DNA from: Kribbella pratensis
GTDB lineage: Bacteria; Actinomycetota; Actinomycetes; Propionibacteriales; Kribbellaceae
Direction: 5' to 3'
DNA length: 64,000 bases
Assembly (NCBI RefSeq): GCF_004366075.1
Contig: NZ_SODU01000003.1
Coordinates: forward strand, 1,612,001 to 1,676,000
The notes beneath the pieces are model-generated. The model was given only the letters and a program-made list of their open reading frames with translations, was not told where the DNA came from and made no database searches. The stretch's first letter is position 1. Every line of letters starts with the position of its first letter. A program made the position numbers and the translations under genes. This document shows positions 8,075 through 16,221 of this stretch, one piece after another.

Positions 8075-9967
8075 ATGCCTGCGAGACATCTGCGCACGTC
8101 CGGTACGACGCTGCGACTCACGATCGCGTTGCTCGCGAGCGTCGCCGTACTGGGCGCCGTACTGATGATCCCGTGGGGCGGCTCCGAGCCGGAGGCTGCT
8201 CCGGACCCGACCATGAGCCATACGCCCGAGCCGCCGACCGCCCCACCGGCACCGGTGCGGCAGAACGTCTACACGTGCCCGGCGTACAGCGGGATCGACC
8301 ACGCGAACCCGGTCGCCAACCTCTACAAGGACACGTTCACCTGGGGTACGACGCCGCCCACCAAGGTCGGTGACGGCGAGGGGAACATCAACTGGCGGAT
8401 GAATCCGCCCAACAACCCCAGCTGGTACATGTGGCTGCACTCGCTTCGTTGGCTGGGGCAAGGAATCGACGCCGCCGCGGCCGGCGACAAGGCCGCCCTG
8501 CAACGGGTGAGCGCGATCACCCACGACTGGGTCAAGGACAACCCGTACTCGTGGAAGTCCGACGTCGGCGCGTACGAGTCCACGATGCATCGCACCAACG
8601 TGCTGATCTGCCTGCGGCAGGCGGTGCTGTCGGGGCTGCACGTGGCGCGGCTGCCGCTGACGTACGCATGGCTGGACAAGGCGCTGCTGGAGCACGCGTG
8701 GTTCCTGCAGAAGAACTACAGCGGCGACTGGAACCACGGCACCGACGAGAGCCTGGCGTTGTTCGGGATCGGGTGCACGCTCCAGCGCGACGATCTGAAG
8801 AAGATCGCGTCCGACCGGTTGACGAGTGCGATCAAGACGTCGATCGACACGCAGGGCTCGACGAACGAGCAGTCGACGGCGTACGCGCAGTTCAACTACG
8901 TGCTCTGGGGGCGGGCGATCGACGTACTGCGGAAGTGCGGCGCCGACCCCGGTACGACGATCACGGCCCGCCGGCGGGAACTCGCGAAATGGCTCGCGCT
9001 GGCGACCAACTCGCTCGGGAACCTGCCGCAGCTCGGCGACTCCGAGGTGGTGCGCACGACGCCCGTCACCGGGACGGTCCTCGAGTACGCCGGGACCCGC
9101 GGCGTCCGCGGGATCCGGCCGACACAGCGGATCGGGATCTTCGACGCCGGGTACATCTTCGGGCGGACCGGATGGGGCGAGACGCGGCCGTTCACGCAGG
9201 AATCGACGTACAGCATCCGGTTCGGGCCGTCGCAGAAGCTGCACGGGCACAACGACCACACCTCGGTCACGTACACCTCGCGCGGGCGCGACATCCTGGT
9301 CGACGGCGGGCACGCCGGGTACAAGATGGACGACTGGCGGTTCTGGGCGAGGAGCCAGTTCGCGCACAACGAGATGACCGTGAAGTCGGCGACCGGGCAC
9401 CCGGAGACCAAGCTGGTGCGGTCGTCGATCCAGGCGACGTCGGAGTTCTACGAGCTGCACGACTCCCCGGGCGCCGGGATCGACCGGACGCGGGACGTGC
9501 TGGTGCTGAAGGATCCCGATCTGATGGTGGTGCTGGATCGCGGCTCGTCGGCTGCGGAACAGGAATACTCGACGCTGTGGCATCTGCCCGCGGACCAGAA
9601 GGTGGTTGTCAGCGGCAAGGACCGGGCGGTGGCCGCGCGGCCGGGCGACAAGGTGAAGACGACGTTGCTGCAGATCCCGTTCCAGCAGCAGACGACGCCG
9701 ATCGAGGTGACCACCGGGCAGCAGGACCCGATCCAGGGCTGGCACTACAGGACGATCGACAAGCGGCTGCCGTCACCGGTGGTGAAGTTCAACCGATCGG
9801 GGCGGAACGCGAGCATCCTCTCGGTGATCGCACCGACCCGCACGAACGCGACAGTGTCGTACACCACGTCCTTCCAGGGCTCGCGGATGATCGTGAACCT
9901 GACGGTCGACGGCGTGACGACGGTGATCGGCGTCGCGGCAGACGGGACGATGCAGCGGATCAAGTAG
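8075..9967 (+). CDS. Heparinase II/III-family polysaccharide lyase, exported
   Basis: A 630-aa protein. An N-terminal membrane helix (about 13-35) is followed by a Pro-rich linker, an alpha/alpha toroid domain (about 65-340, including NPYSWKSDVGAYESTMH) and a C-terminal beta-sandwich. The sandwich contains LHGHNDHTSV and DGGHAGYKMDDW, typical of the heparinase II/III domain with its metal or catalytic His. The start at 8075 has a GGGGAGGA ribosome site. Family enzymes cleave uronic-acid polysaccharides such as heparin, alginate or bacterial exopolysaccharide. The linked SGNH hydrolases suggest an acylated substrate, possibly the cell's own. Confidence 0.88.
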   Translation: MPARHLRTSGTTLRLTIALLASVAVLGAVLMIPWGGSEPEAAPDPTMSHTPEPPTAPPAPVRQNVYTCPAYSGIDHANPVANLYKDTFTWGTTPPTKVGDGEGNINWRMNPPNNPSWYMWLHSLRWLGQGIDAAAAGDKAALQRVSAITHDWVKDNPYSWKSDVGAYESTMHRTNVLICLRQAVLSGLHVARLPLTYAWLDKALLEHAWFLQKNYSGDWNHGTDESLALFGIGCTLQRDDLKKIASDRLTSAIKTSIDTQGSTNEQSTAYAQFNYVLWGRAIDVLRKCGADPGTTITARRRELAKWLALATNSLGNLPQLGDSEVVRTTPVTGTVLEYAGTRGVRGIRPTQRIGIFDAGYIFGRTGWGETRPFTQESTYSIRFGPSQKLHGHNDHTSVTYTSRGRDILVDGGHAGYKMDDWRFWARSQFAHNEMTVKSATGHPETKLVRSSIQATSEFYELHDSPGAGIDRTRDVLVLKDPDLMVVLDRGSSAAEQEYSTLWHLPADQKVVVSGKDRAVAARPGDKVKTTLLQIPFQQQTTPIEVTTGQQDPIQGWHYRTIDKRLPSPVVKFNRSGRNASILSVIAPTRTNATVSYTTSFQGSRMIVNLTVDGVTTVIGVAADGTMQRIK

Positions 9968-9972
9968 TCGTT

Positions 9973-10065
9973 GCGGACCGCCAGCACTACACAACTGCCG
10001 CTCGCGGCGCGCGCTGAGCGTGAGCCGACGTCGCCGGAGGAGGTTGTGCAGTGCTGGCGGTCCGC
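9973..10065. repeat. 23-bp inverted repeat downstream of the lyase gene
   Basis: Arms at 9973-9995 and 10043-10065 are complementary with one mismatch, starting GCGGACCGCCAGCACT on the left arm. The 47-base loop holds a further GC-rich hairpin. It begins six bases after the lyase stop, so it may be a terminator, although there is no T-tract. Confidence 0.85.
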
Positions 10066-10092
10066 CCCAGCGCCAAGCGGCGGCGGGCGGCA

Positions 10093-10135
10093 GGCGGCGC
10101 CGGGCGGTAGGGGGCGGGCGGCGCCGGGCGGTAGG
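10093..10135. repeat. G-rich direct repeat, 24-bp period
   Basis: Two exact 19-base copies of GGCGGCGCCGGGCGGTAGG start at 10093 and 10117, in a very G-rich tract (about 10078-10155) with further partial copies. The tract lies between two genes, just after the DinB-like stop on the reverse strand. Confidence 0.8.
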
Positions 10136-10159
10136 CGGGGAGGGCGGTAGGCGGCGGCT

Positions 10160-10741
10160 TCAGGGCTTGGGGCCGACGGGGTTCCAGTCGTGGGGCGGGT
10201 CCTCGCCGACGCGGCCGTCGACGGCCTCGCGGATCAGGTCGGCGTGGCCCGTGTGGCGGCCGTATTCCTCGATGAGGTCGCACACCAGCCGACGGAGGCT
10301 CGCGTGCCGCCCGTCCGGCCAGGCGATGTCGGCCGGCTGGTCGAGCCCGCCCTCGGCGATCGCCGCCGCCAACGTCTCCCGGGACCGCGCGACCGCGCCG
10401 TCCCACAGCGCGTACAGCTCTGCCGGCGTGTTGTCGGCCGCGGAGTTGAACTCCCAGTCGTTGTCGTCGCGCCAGCCGTTCTGCAGCCACGGCCCACCCA
10501 TCGGCTTGCCCTGGAACTTCACGTCGAACATGTAGTCCTCGTTCGCCGCCAGATGCTTCATCAACCCACCGAGCGTGATCGACGACGCCCCGATCCGGGT
10601 GTTCAACCCATCCGCGTCCAGCTCGTCGACCTTGTACCGGAACGTCGTACGCAACCGGTCCAGCGCCCCGACCAGATGCTCGACATCACTCCCCGCCACC
10701 GGCGGCTCCCACCACGGCGAAACCCACGCGCTCTCACTCAT
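10160..10741 (-). CDS. DinB-family protein (DUF664 type)
   Basis: A 193-aa DinB-like protein starting MSESAWVSPWWEPP. The His ligands are plausible at MKHLAANEDYMF and near the C-terminus at YGRHTGHADLIREAVDG, a signature of the actinobacterial DUF664 group that includes mycothiol-dependent enzymes. The start at 10741 matches family length, and the longer frame to 10870 is not supported. It is divergent from the NUDIX gene at 10803. The exact reaction is unknown. Confidence 0.88.
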   Translation of the reverse strand: MSESAWVSPWWEPPVAGSDVEHLVGALDRLRTTFRYKVDELDADGLNTRIGASSITLGGLMKHLAANEDYMFDVKFQGKPMGGPWLQNGWRDDNDWEFNSAADNTPAELYALWDGAVARSRETLAAAIAEGGLDQPADIAWPDGRHASLRRLVCDLIEEYGRHTGHADLIREAVDGRVGEDPPHDWNPVGPKP

Positions 10742-10802
10742 AAACAGCACGGTAAATCCAATTCCGGACACTCCCCTTCCGGAACCTGGAATACTCCTCC
10801 GC

Positions 10803-11273
10803 ATGCAGCGGTATGCGGGCGTGATCGCACGGTACGACGGGATGGTCGCGGTGGTCCGGGAGCAGTACAAGGCCTGGGATGCGCCGTACTGGAACCTCCC
10901 GAGCGGAGCCGTCGAAGACGGGGAGACTCCGGCGGACGGCGCGGTGCGGGAGCTACGCGAGGAGTCCGGGCTGCTCGCCGCGGCCCATGAACTCGAACTG
11001 GTGTGGACGACACGGACAGTTGTCGACGGTCGGATGACGTCGCAGTCCTGGAACTACGTGGTGGACGTGAGCGATCCCGCGTTCGCCGTCGACGATCCGG
11101 ACGGGTCGGTGATGGAGGTCCGGTGGTTCCCGGTAGAGGACGCCGTACGGCTGCTGCGCGACCAGCCGTACCCACCGATCGCCCTACCCGCGGTCGACTA
11201 CCTGACCCACGGCGTACGCGGACGGAACTGGGACTTCACCTTGGATGGTGAAGTCTGGAGCTGGGAGGCCTGA
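10803..11273 (+). CDS. NUDIX hydrolase
   Basis: A 156-aa NUDIX protein. The NUDIX box runs from about residue 36 with the G-x5-E-x7-REL-x-EESG pattern (GAVEDGE then RELREESGLL), giving the loop-helix-loop Mg2+ site that hydrolyses nucleoside diphosphates linked to other groups. It ends in a family-typical tail YLTHGVRGRNWDF. The substrate is unknown. The ATG at 10803 gives a start just before the first beta strand. Confidence 0.9.
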   Translation: MQRYAGVIARYDGMVAVVREQYKAWDAPYWNLPSGAVEDGETPADGAVRELREESGLLAAAHELELVWTTRTVVDGRMTSQSWNYVVDVSDPAFAVDDPDGSVMEVRWFPVEDAVRLLRDQPYPPIALPAVDYLTHGVRGRNWDFTLDGEVWSWEA

Positions 11274-11293
11274 CGTCAGACGGCCCTTGCCGC

Positions 11294-11686
11294 TCAGCCG
11301 GCGGCGTCGCCGAGCGCGCGGGCTTCGCGATCCAGGCGACGCACGGTCCGCACAGTCCAGATCACCAAGTAGACGACGAACACCATGCCGGCCAACGACA
11401 CCGCCCTGATCGGCCAGTCCGGAACGAAGATCGCAGTCCAGCCAAGGGTTGCAAGCACCGCGAGAGTTGCCGCTCCACCGAGCACCGCGCCCACCACGAC
11501 GGGCGCCCTGGTCAACGGTTGGGGCTTCGGCGGATGCTTCATGGTGCGATAGGCCCCGAACGCCATCAGCACGGCGATGACGGCGGGCAGGACAGCACCC
11601 AAGGCGTCACCGGCCAGCCCGTTACCGACTGCGGCGCCAAGATTGACGACCACGGTCACCCAGAGCAGAGCCACCAGTCCCCTCAT
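11294..11686 (-). CDS. Four-helix membrane protein of unknown function
   Basis: A 130-aa hydrophobic protein with about four membrane helices (about 3-20, 27-45, 63-85, 92-112) and a short basic cytoplasmic tail. I do not recognise the family. Its ATG overlaps the stop of the upstream nucleotidyltransferase-like gene by four bases (ATGA), so the two are translationally coupled as the last members of a three-gene operon (12845 to 11294). Confidence 0.75.
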   Translation of the reverse strand: MRGLVALLWVTVVVNLGAAVGNGLAGDALGAVLPAVIAVLMAFGAYRTMKHPPKPQPLTRAPVVVGAVLGGAATLAVLATLGWTAIFVPDWPIRAVSLAGMVFVVYLVIWTVRTVRRLDREARALGDAAG

Positions 11687-12282
11687 GGACTGATGATAGG
11701 GAGCCAGTTGGTGCGTTCGTAGATGTTGCGGTTGCCGAGCCAGTCGCGGTACTCGTCGTACGTCGACGCGCCGCCGTCGAGGACCGCCTGGTACAGCCAG
11801 TAGCCCCGCGCGCGCTCGCCCCGGGCTGCGGCCTCCTCTTTGATCGCGAGGATCGTGTCGCGGGTGTCCGGTGTCAGATGGCGTCGGAGCGCTTCGGCGA
11901 ACGGTCCGCCACCGGGGGCATCAGGGCCGAACACCCACATGTCGACGGTCCAGGTGTCATCCGGCGTTTCGTATTCGAGCTTCCAGTACTGCCCTTGCTC
12001 GTGGCGGTCGCGCGCGTCGAGATACGTGATCCGCCGTACCTGCGGAAGCTCCGCCAGGACACTCATCACGGCGAACCCGTCCGCGGCGCGCGGCTCCTCC
12101 GAGCGGATCTCCAGATCGATGTCCGGGTCCACGACCAGCTCGATCGCGACGGAGCCGACGACGGTCACCTCGCCGTAAACGCTCCATCGTGCGATCAGGT
12201 CCAGGTCCCGCAGCAGCTCGTGCGCCGCCTGCAGACGGGCCCCGGCGCGAGCGGCGCGGGCGGCTCGGGCTTGGGCGTTCAC
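11683..12282 (-). CDS. Nucleotidyltransferase-fold protein
   Basis: A 199-aa protein. The segment VVGSVAIELVVDPDIDLEI (about residues 41-59) has the GS...DxD pattern of the nucleotidyltransferase superfamily active site, and a later D (TVDMWVF) could be the third metal ligand. The family includes antibiotic nucleotidyltransferases and MNT-type toxin-antitoxin partners; nothing here fixes the substrate. It overlaps both neighbours by four bases (acetyltransferase upstream, membrane protein downstream). Confidence 0.75.
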   Translation of the reverse strand: MNAQARAARAARAGARLQAAHELLRDLDLIARWSVYGEVTVVGSVAIELVVDPDIDLEIRSEEPRAADGFAVMSVLAELPQVRRITYLDARDRHEQGQYWKLEYETPDDTWTVDMWVFGPDAPGGGPFAEALRRHLTPDTRDTILAIKEEAAARGERARGYWLYQAVLDGGASTYDEYRDWLGNRNIYERTNWLPIISP

Positions 12283-12845
12283 AGGCTTCGGCGTACGACG
12301 ACGTTGCGTTTGGCCGTCGTACGGCCTTCGGCGTACGTCGTGAAGCCGGCAGCGAGGAACGTGCTGAGTACGCCACGGCCGGGATCACCGGGCATCGCCT
12401 TCACCGGGTACGCCTCCACGATCCGCGCGCCCGAGCTCCGCGCGTACTCGACGGCCGCGTCGACCATCGGCGACGTCAGCCCTCGCCCGCGGTACCCGCT
12501 CTTCACGAACAGGCAGTTGATCGCCCAGATCGTGTCGTCGTCCGGCTCGTCGATCGGCAGCGTTCGCGAGTGCAGGATCGCGTAGTACTCCGTCCGCGGG
12601 GCCACGGCGCACCAGATCGCCGGGCGGTCGTCGACGTACCCGATGAGCCCGACCGGGACGCCCGCCTCGACGAAACCCTCAAGTGCGGCACGGTTCTCGG
12701 CGCTCCCGTTCGCGGCAACAGTTGCTGCCGGCAGTCGACGGGCCATGCACCAGCAACCCCGCGTACCGCCGCTCGGCCCGAACAGCTCGACCAGGTCCGC
12801 CCACCGCGCCTGATCAACCGGGTGCGCCTCCATCCGCGCATTCAA
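12279..12845 (-). CDS. GNAT-family N-acetyltransferase
   Basis: A 188-aa GNAT protein. Motif A lies around WAINCLFVKSGYRGRGLTSP (about residues 108-127), where GYRGRGL contacts acetyl-CoA, followed by helix VDAAVEYARSSGA. It is the first gene of a three-gene operon with the nucleotidyltransferase-like and membrane protein genes. A Cys-rich segment (RGCWCMARR) near residue 30 is typical of one actinobacterial GNAT subgroup. Substrate unknown. Confidence 0.85.
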   Translation of the reverse strand: MNARMEAHPVDQARWADLVELFGPSGGTRGCWCMARRLPAATVAANGSAENRAALEGFVEAGVPVGLIGYVDDRPAIWCAVAPRTEYYAILHSRTLPIDEPDDDTIWAINCLFVKSGYRGRGLTSPMVDAAVEYARSSGARIVEAYPVKAMPGDPGRGVLSTFLAAGFTTYAEGRTTAKRNVVVRRSL

Positions 12846-12945
12846 CCATGATTGATTTCAGCAGCCCTGTCGGATCCGGAGCTCGGCGTTCGTTGCAAGG
12901 GTGAGCGGCGGCCGGAAGAGGTCGTCAGGACAAAGGAGTGATGAG

Positions 12946-13305
12946 ATGCCGCGGTACCTGATCTCGTTCGAGAAGGGCGCGATGGACCACATCCCGGAGG
13001 AGGACTTCCCCGAGGTGGGCAAGGCCTCGCACGCAGTGTGTCAGGAGGCGAAGGACGCCGGCGTGTTCCGGTTCGGCGGCGGGTTGAGCTACGACGACGG
13101 CGACGTGGAACACGCGGTGGTCGGCACCGACGGGCAGGTCGTCGACGGCCCGTACCTGGAGGGCAAGGAACTCATCGGCGGCTTCATGACCGTCGACGTC
13201 CCGACCCGCGAAGAAGCCCTGGCCTGGGCCGCCAAGATCGCCGCCGCCTGCCGCTGTCCCCAGGACGTCCGCAAGTTCGTGCACGACCCCGAACTGATCG
13301 AGTGA
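12946..13305 (+). CDS. YCII-related protein
   Basis: A 119-aa ferredoxin-like alpha+beta barrel protein of the YCII/DGPF family. It begins MPRYLISFEKGAM, has GGLSYDDGDVEHAVVGTDGQVVDGPYLE and ends in a Cys pair region (ACRCPQDVR). The ATG at 12946 follows AAAGGAGTGATGAG, an excellent ribosome site. Relatives are often next to sigma factors and have no settled biochemical role. No sigma gene follows here. Confidence 0.9.
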   Translation: MPRYLISFEKGAMDHIPEEDFPEVGKASHAVCQEAKDAGVFRFGGGLSYDDGDVEHAVVGTDGQVVDGPYLEGKELIGGFMTVDVPTREEALAWAAKIAAACRCPQDVRKFVHDPELIE

Positions 13306-13399
13306 CGCGCGGACAGGGTGGCCGACCATGAGCAGTTACGAAGCCTGGGGCGCCGAGCAGTGGATGGGTTTCTGGACACCCAGGACCGCTGATCGAGTG

Positions 13400-13858
13400 T
13401 CAGCGCCAGGGATCGCCCGGGGTCCGGACGTAGCGCTGCCAGGCGTAGCGCCACGGGATGACGGCCACGATGACGACGATGAAGGTGCAGTTGAACAGTA
13501 CGTCGCGCGCTTCGGTGCTCAGATCGTTGGCGATCAGGTGGGGAATCGCGACCGTACCGAGCCAGATGACCTTCCAGGTCACCTCGAACAGCAGGATCGG
13601 CAGCATCCGCACGGGGTATCTGAGCCCGAGGAACGCCAGCAACGACATGGCCGTCAGCAGGCAGGCGACAACTCCTTCCATCACCGGCAGCGATCGAACG
13701 TCCTGAACCAGAACCGGCCACTTGACGATCGCCAGCCCCATCCCCATGAACGCGTACCCGAGCCGCATGACGTTCATCCGCCGGACAGTCAGCTCCTGAT
13801 CGCGACCTGGGCTGGGCGTTCGTACGTCGCGACTAGCGGTGTTGCTTCGTCCGCTCAC
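13400..13858 (-). CDS. Small membrane protein, unknown
   Basis: A 152-aa protein with a polar N-terminus and about four membrane helices (about 33-50, 58-77, 82-105, 120-138). I do not recognise the family. Its start overlaps the stop of the upstream DUF4389-like gene by four bases (13855-13858), indicating coupled expression. Confidence 0.75.
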   Translation of the reverse strand: MSGRSNTASRDVRTPSPGRDQELTVRRMNVMRLGYAFMGMGLAIVKWPVLVQDVRSLPVMEGVVACLLTAMSLLAFLGLRYPVRMLPILLFEVTWKVIWLGTVAIPHLIANDLSTEARDVLFNCTFIVVIVAVIPWRYAWQRYVRTPGDPWR

Positions 13859-14592
13859 GGCGTGTCTGATGCCCTCAGCAGGCGCTCAGAACTCGGGTCG
13901 CCGGACGGAGGCGGTACGGCGAGGACGGGATCACTGCCGCCCTGGTCGAGACGGAACGGCGGATACACATCAGTCATCAGAGCGGCATAGCCTGCGACCC
14001 GGAGAGCCCAGCGGTTCATTCCGAGAATCACGTCGTACAGCGGTCGAGGGTATGCGCCGGTGAAGGCCAGGATGACCGCGGCGATGATCACCAGGATTCC
14101 CACCAGACCACCGCTGCCGCCGACGTTCCACTGCCAGTTGTCGGACCGGTTCGCGGCCCACATTCCACCGCCGACGAAGAAGCCGACGATGATGTAGTGC
14201 GGGATCGCAAGCAGCCACCACTTCACCAGGACCAGGCCTCGGGACAGGCGTTCGGGGTAGTCGACCGACAGGTGCGCGGGATAGTCCTCGACCTCGGCCA
14301 GCGTGAACGGCGGGTACTGGTCGGTGCCGAGTGCTCCATAGGCGTAGTACGTCACGCGCCACGACCACCGCATCACGCCGACGTTGTAGTCGAAGATGCC
14401 GCGCGGATAGCGACCGGTGAACAGGATCGCGAAGAACGCCACGACCGAGCTGACCATGAAGCCGATCCACAAGAACAGCAACACGACGTAGTGCGGGATC
14501 ACGAGGATCCACTTGACCAGCCAGAGCCACCTGGACGGTTTCGGATCGGATGCGGCGTTCACATGCACCGGGTACACCACAGATGTTGTCAT
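13855..14592 (-). CDS. DUF4389-family membrane protein
   Basis: A 245-aa protein made of two copies of a DUF4389 unit. Each has a membrane helix pair plus a conserved block: WLVKWILVIPHYVVL and VKWWLLAIPHYIIVGFF, then FTGRYPRGIFDYNVGVMRW and FTGAYPRPLYDVILGMNRW. The start at 14592 follows GGGGGAT. Function is unknown. It is co-transcribed with the small membrane protein downstream. Confidence 0.85.
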   Translation of the reverse strand: MTTSVVYPVHVNAASDPKPSRWLWLVKWILVIPHYVVLLFLWIGFMVSSVVAFFAILFTGRYPRGIFDYNVGVMRWSWRVTYYAYGALGTDQYPPFTLAEVEDYPAHLSVDYPERLSRGLVLVKWWLLAIPHYIIVGFFVGGGMWAANRSDNWQWNVGGSGGLVGILVIIAAVILAFTGAYPRPLYDVILGMNRWALRVAGYAALMTDVYPPFRLDQGGSDPVLAVPPPSGDPSSERLLRASDTP

Positions 14593-14990
14593 CAGAAATA
14601 TCCCCCAAAGGGATTGCACAACGAATGAAGTCGAGGAGGGCTCAGATGGCAAAACTGACTGCGCTGCCGTCACGCAGAATCGGTTGATACCGCAGTAGCG
14701 CCGCGACCGAGGTGATCTCGGTCGCCAGATAGAACACGCCCGCGACAGTCGCGGTCCGTGCGCTCATGTTCGCCACGCGTCTGAGTTCCCCCTGCAGGCA
14801 GCACAAGACCCCGGCGTCCGTGCCCGTCGACAACGAACACGCCCGACACCCCCACCCGCTCACGCCCCGTGCTGCTCACCATCCTCGCAAGCCCAACCCC
14901 TGTCAACGTTGAGATCAACCACCCGGTAGAAGGCGTTGCCCGGCGGCGCCCGCTAACCCCACGAACCGAACTGGGGAACGCGAACTGTGG
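14593..14990. other. Intergenic region with a gene remnant
   Basis: About 400 bases between the DUF4389 gene and the NUDIX gene. The only coding signal I see is the short reverse-strand remnant at 14642-14767. The rest is lower in coding bias and may carry the two divergent promoters. Confidence 0.5.
14642..14767 (-). pseudogene. N-terminal remnant of a DUF4386-like membrane protein
   Basis: The reverse frame gives 41 residues starting MSARTATVAGVFYLATEITS and ending at a stop after ILRDGSAVSFAI. The start resembles the N-terminal helix of DUF4386-type membrane proteins, which are about 220 residues long, so only the first fifth remains. It could also be a genuine small membrane protein, but the abrupt end argues for decay. 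Confidence 0.5.
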
Positions 14991-15488
14991 TTGGCTGGCG
15001 ACGTGGCCGACGACGTGCACTTCACCGGGAGGTTCCCCACCAAACGGATGGCTGCCGACTGCCTGTTCACGGATCAAGCGGACCGGTTGCTGGTGCTTCA
15101 GCCGCCGTACAAGACGACCTGGGACATCCCCGGCGGCATGGTCGAACGCGACGAATCGCCACGCCTCGCCGCCCAGCGCGAGGTGCTGGAGGAGATCGGC
15201 CTCTTCGTCGAGCCGGGCAGTTTGCTCGCCGTGGATTGGATCCCGCAGACGGGAGACTTCACAGAGATCGTCGCGTTCCTGTTCGACGGCGGGGTGCTGG
15301 CACCGGCCGATACCGACCGCATCGTGCTCCAGCCGGCGGAGGTCACCTCCTCCAGGTTCGTCACACTCGAAGAGGCCGGCCACCTCCTCGACCCAGAACA
15401 GTTCGCACGCGTCGCGGCCGGGTTCAAAAGCCGACGTACGCCGGAAGCCGTGTACCTCGAGAACGGCGTTCCACCGCACGGCACCTGA
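14991..15488 (+). CDS. NUDIX hydrolase
   Basis: A NUDIX protein of up to 165 aa. The box starts at WDIPGGMVERDE and continues REVLEEIGL, giving all metal-binding Glu residues. A TTG at 14991 and GTGs at 15003 and 15015 are possible starts; none has a strong ribosome site. The C-terminal part (EQFARVAAGFKSR...YLENG) is typical of actinobacterial NUDIX proteins that act on unknown nucleotide derivatives. It is the second NUDIX gene within 4 kb, but the two are not close paralogues. Confidence 0.87.
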   Translation: MAGDVADDVHFTGRFPTKRMAADCLFTDQADRLLVLQPPYKTTWDIPGGMVERDESPRLAAQREVLEEIGLFVEPGSLLAVDWIPQTGDFTEIVAFLFDGGVLAPADTDRIVLQPAEVTSSRFVTLEEAGHLLDPEQFARVAAGFKSRRTPEAVYLENGVPPHGT

Positions 15489-15533
15489 CCGCGCCCCGGA
15501 ACGACGGACCCCAGCGCCGCAGCCGGGTTGAGG

Positions 15534-16100
15534 TCACAGCAATCGGTCGACCAGCCCGTCGACGTACTCCGGGGTGAGCGGGCCTATGCCGAGCAGGACG
15601 CGGACATACATCGGGGCCAGGATGTGGTCCACCACGCCTAACGCATCGGGTGCCTGCTCGCCGCGTTCCACGGCGCGATCGAGCATGGACTGCAGTTGCC
15701 GGGTGCGTTCGGCGAGGAGGTCGTCACCCGCCTGCTGGCCCTGGCGCCCTTGGCTGGACAGCGCGACGGCGAGGCGCAGCAACGCCAGACCGTCGGGTCC
15801 GGTGATCTCGCGGGCCACCTGGGCCGCGTAGGTGCGTAGGTCGCCGGCCAGGCTCCCGGTGTCGGGCATCGGCGACTGCGCGTTGAGCCGGGTGAGCGCA
15901 ACGTCGGTGAGCAGGGTTGCCAGGTTGCCCCACCGGCGATAGATGCTGCTGTCGGCCACACCAGCGCGGGCCGCAACGTCGCCGACGGTGAAGTTGCCGT
16001 AGCCGCGCTCGTTGATCAGGTCGGTGACCGCCTGGTGCACCTCCGCGGCGACGCGGGCGCTACGCCCGCCGGGCCGCCGGGCTCGCTCTCGCTCGTTCAT
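15534..16100 (-). CDS. TetR-family repressor
   Basis: A 188-aa TetR protein. The N-terminal helix-turn-helix (about 20-65) includes NFTVGDVAARAGVADSSIYRRW. The C-terminal ligand domain (about 80-188) is of the type found with drug efflux pumps (ALLRLAVALSSQGRQG). It is divergent from an MFS exporter, with a palindromic candidate operator just before its start, so it most likely represses both genes until the pump substrate binds. Confidence 0.92.
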   Translation of the reverse strand: MNERERARRPGGRSARVAAEVHQAVTDLINERGYGNFTVGDVAARAGVADSSIYRRWGNLATLLTDVALTRLNAQSPMPDTGSLAGDLRTYAAQVAREITGPDGLALLRLAVALSSQGRQGQQAGDDLLAERTRQLQSMLDRAVERGEQAPDALGVVDHILAPMYVRVLLGIGPLTPEYVDGLVDRLL

Positions 16101-16112
16101 GAACCCCACCTT

Positions 16113-16133
16113 AACGCAGTTGCGACTTGCGTT
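16113..16133. promoter_or_regulatory. Candidate TetR operator
   Basis: AACGCA (16113-16118) and TGCGTT (16128-16133) form a palindrome with a 9-base centre, 13 bp before the repressor start and in the divergent promoter region. A second half-like copy TAACGCAGC lies near 16161. Confidence 0.6.
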
Positions 16134-16221
16134 TGCTACGCATACCTTCCTACACTCGCCTAACGCAGCTGCTGGCTGCTTTAGAGCGCCCGAGGCGCAC
16201 CTGACGATTGAGAGGATCCCC

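Noticed and set aside
7676..9745. A 689-aa reverse ORF opposite the heparinase-like gene
   Set aside because: Its Arg/Pro/Val-rich composition and exact antisense placement mark it as a shadow of the supported gene.
10078..10155. CRISPR array
   Set aside because: The repeats are two 19-base copies with a 5-base gap in a G-rich tract, not repeats with unique spacers, and there are no cas genes.
13328..13990. Forward ORF beginning MSSYEAWGAEQWMGFW after the YCII gene
   Set aside because: After about 23 residues it becomes an antisense shadow of two supported membrane-protein genes, and no ribosome site or family match supports it.
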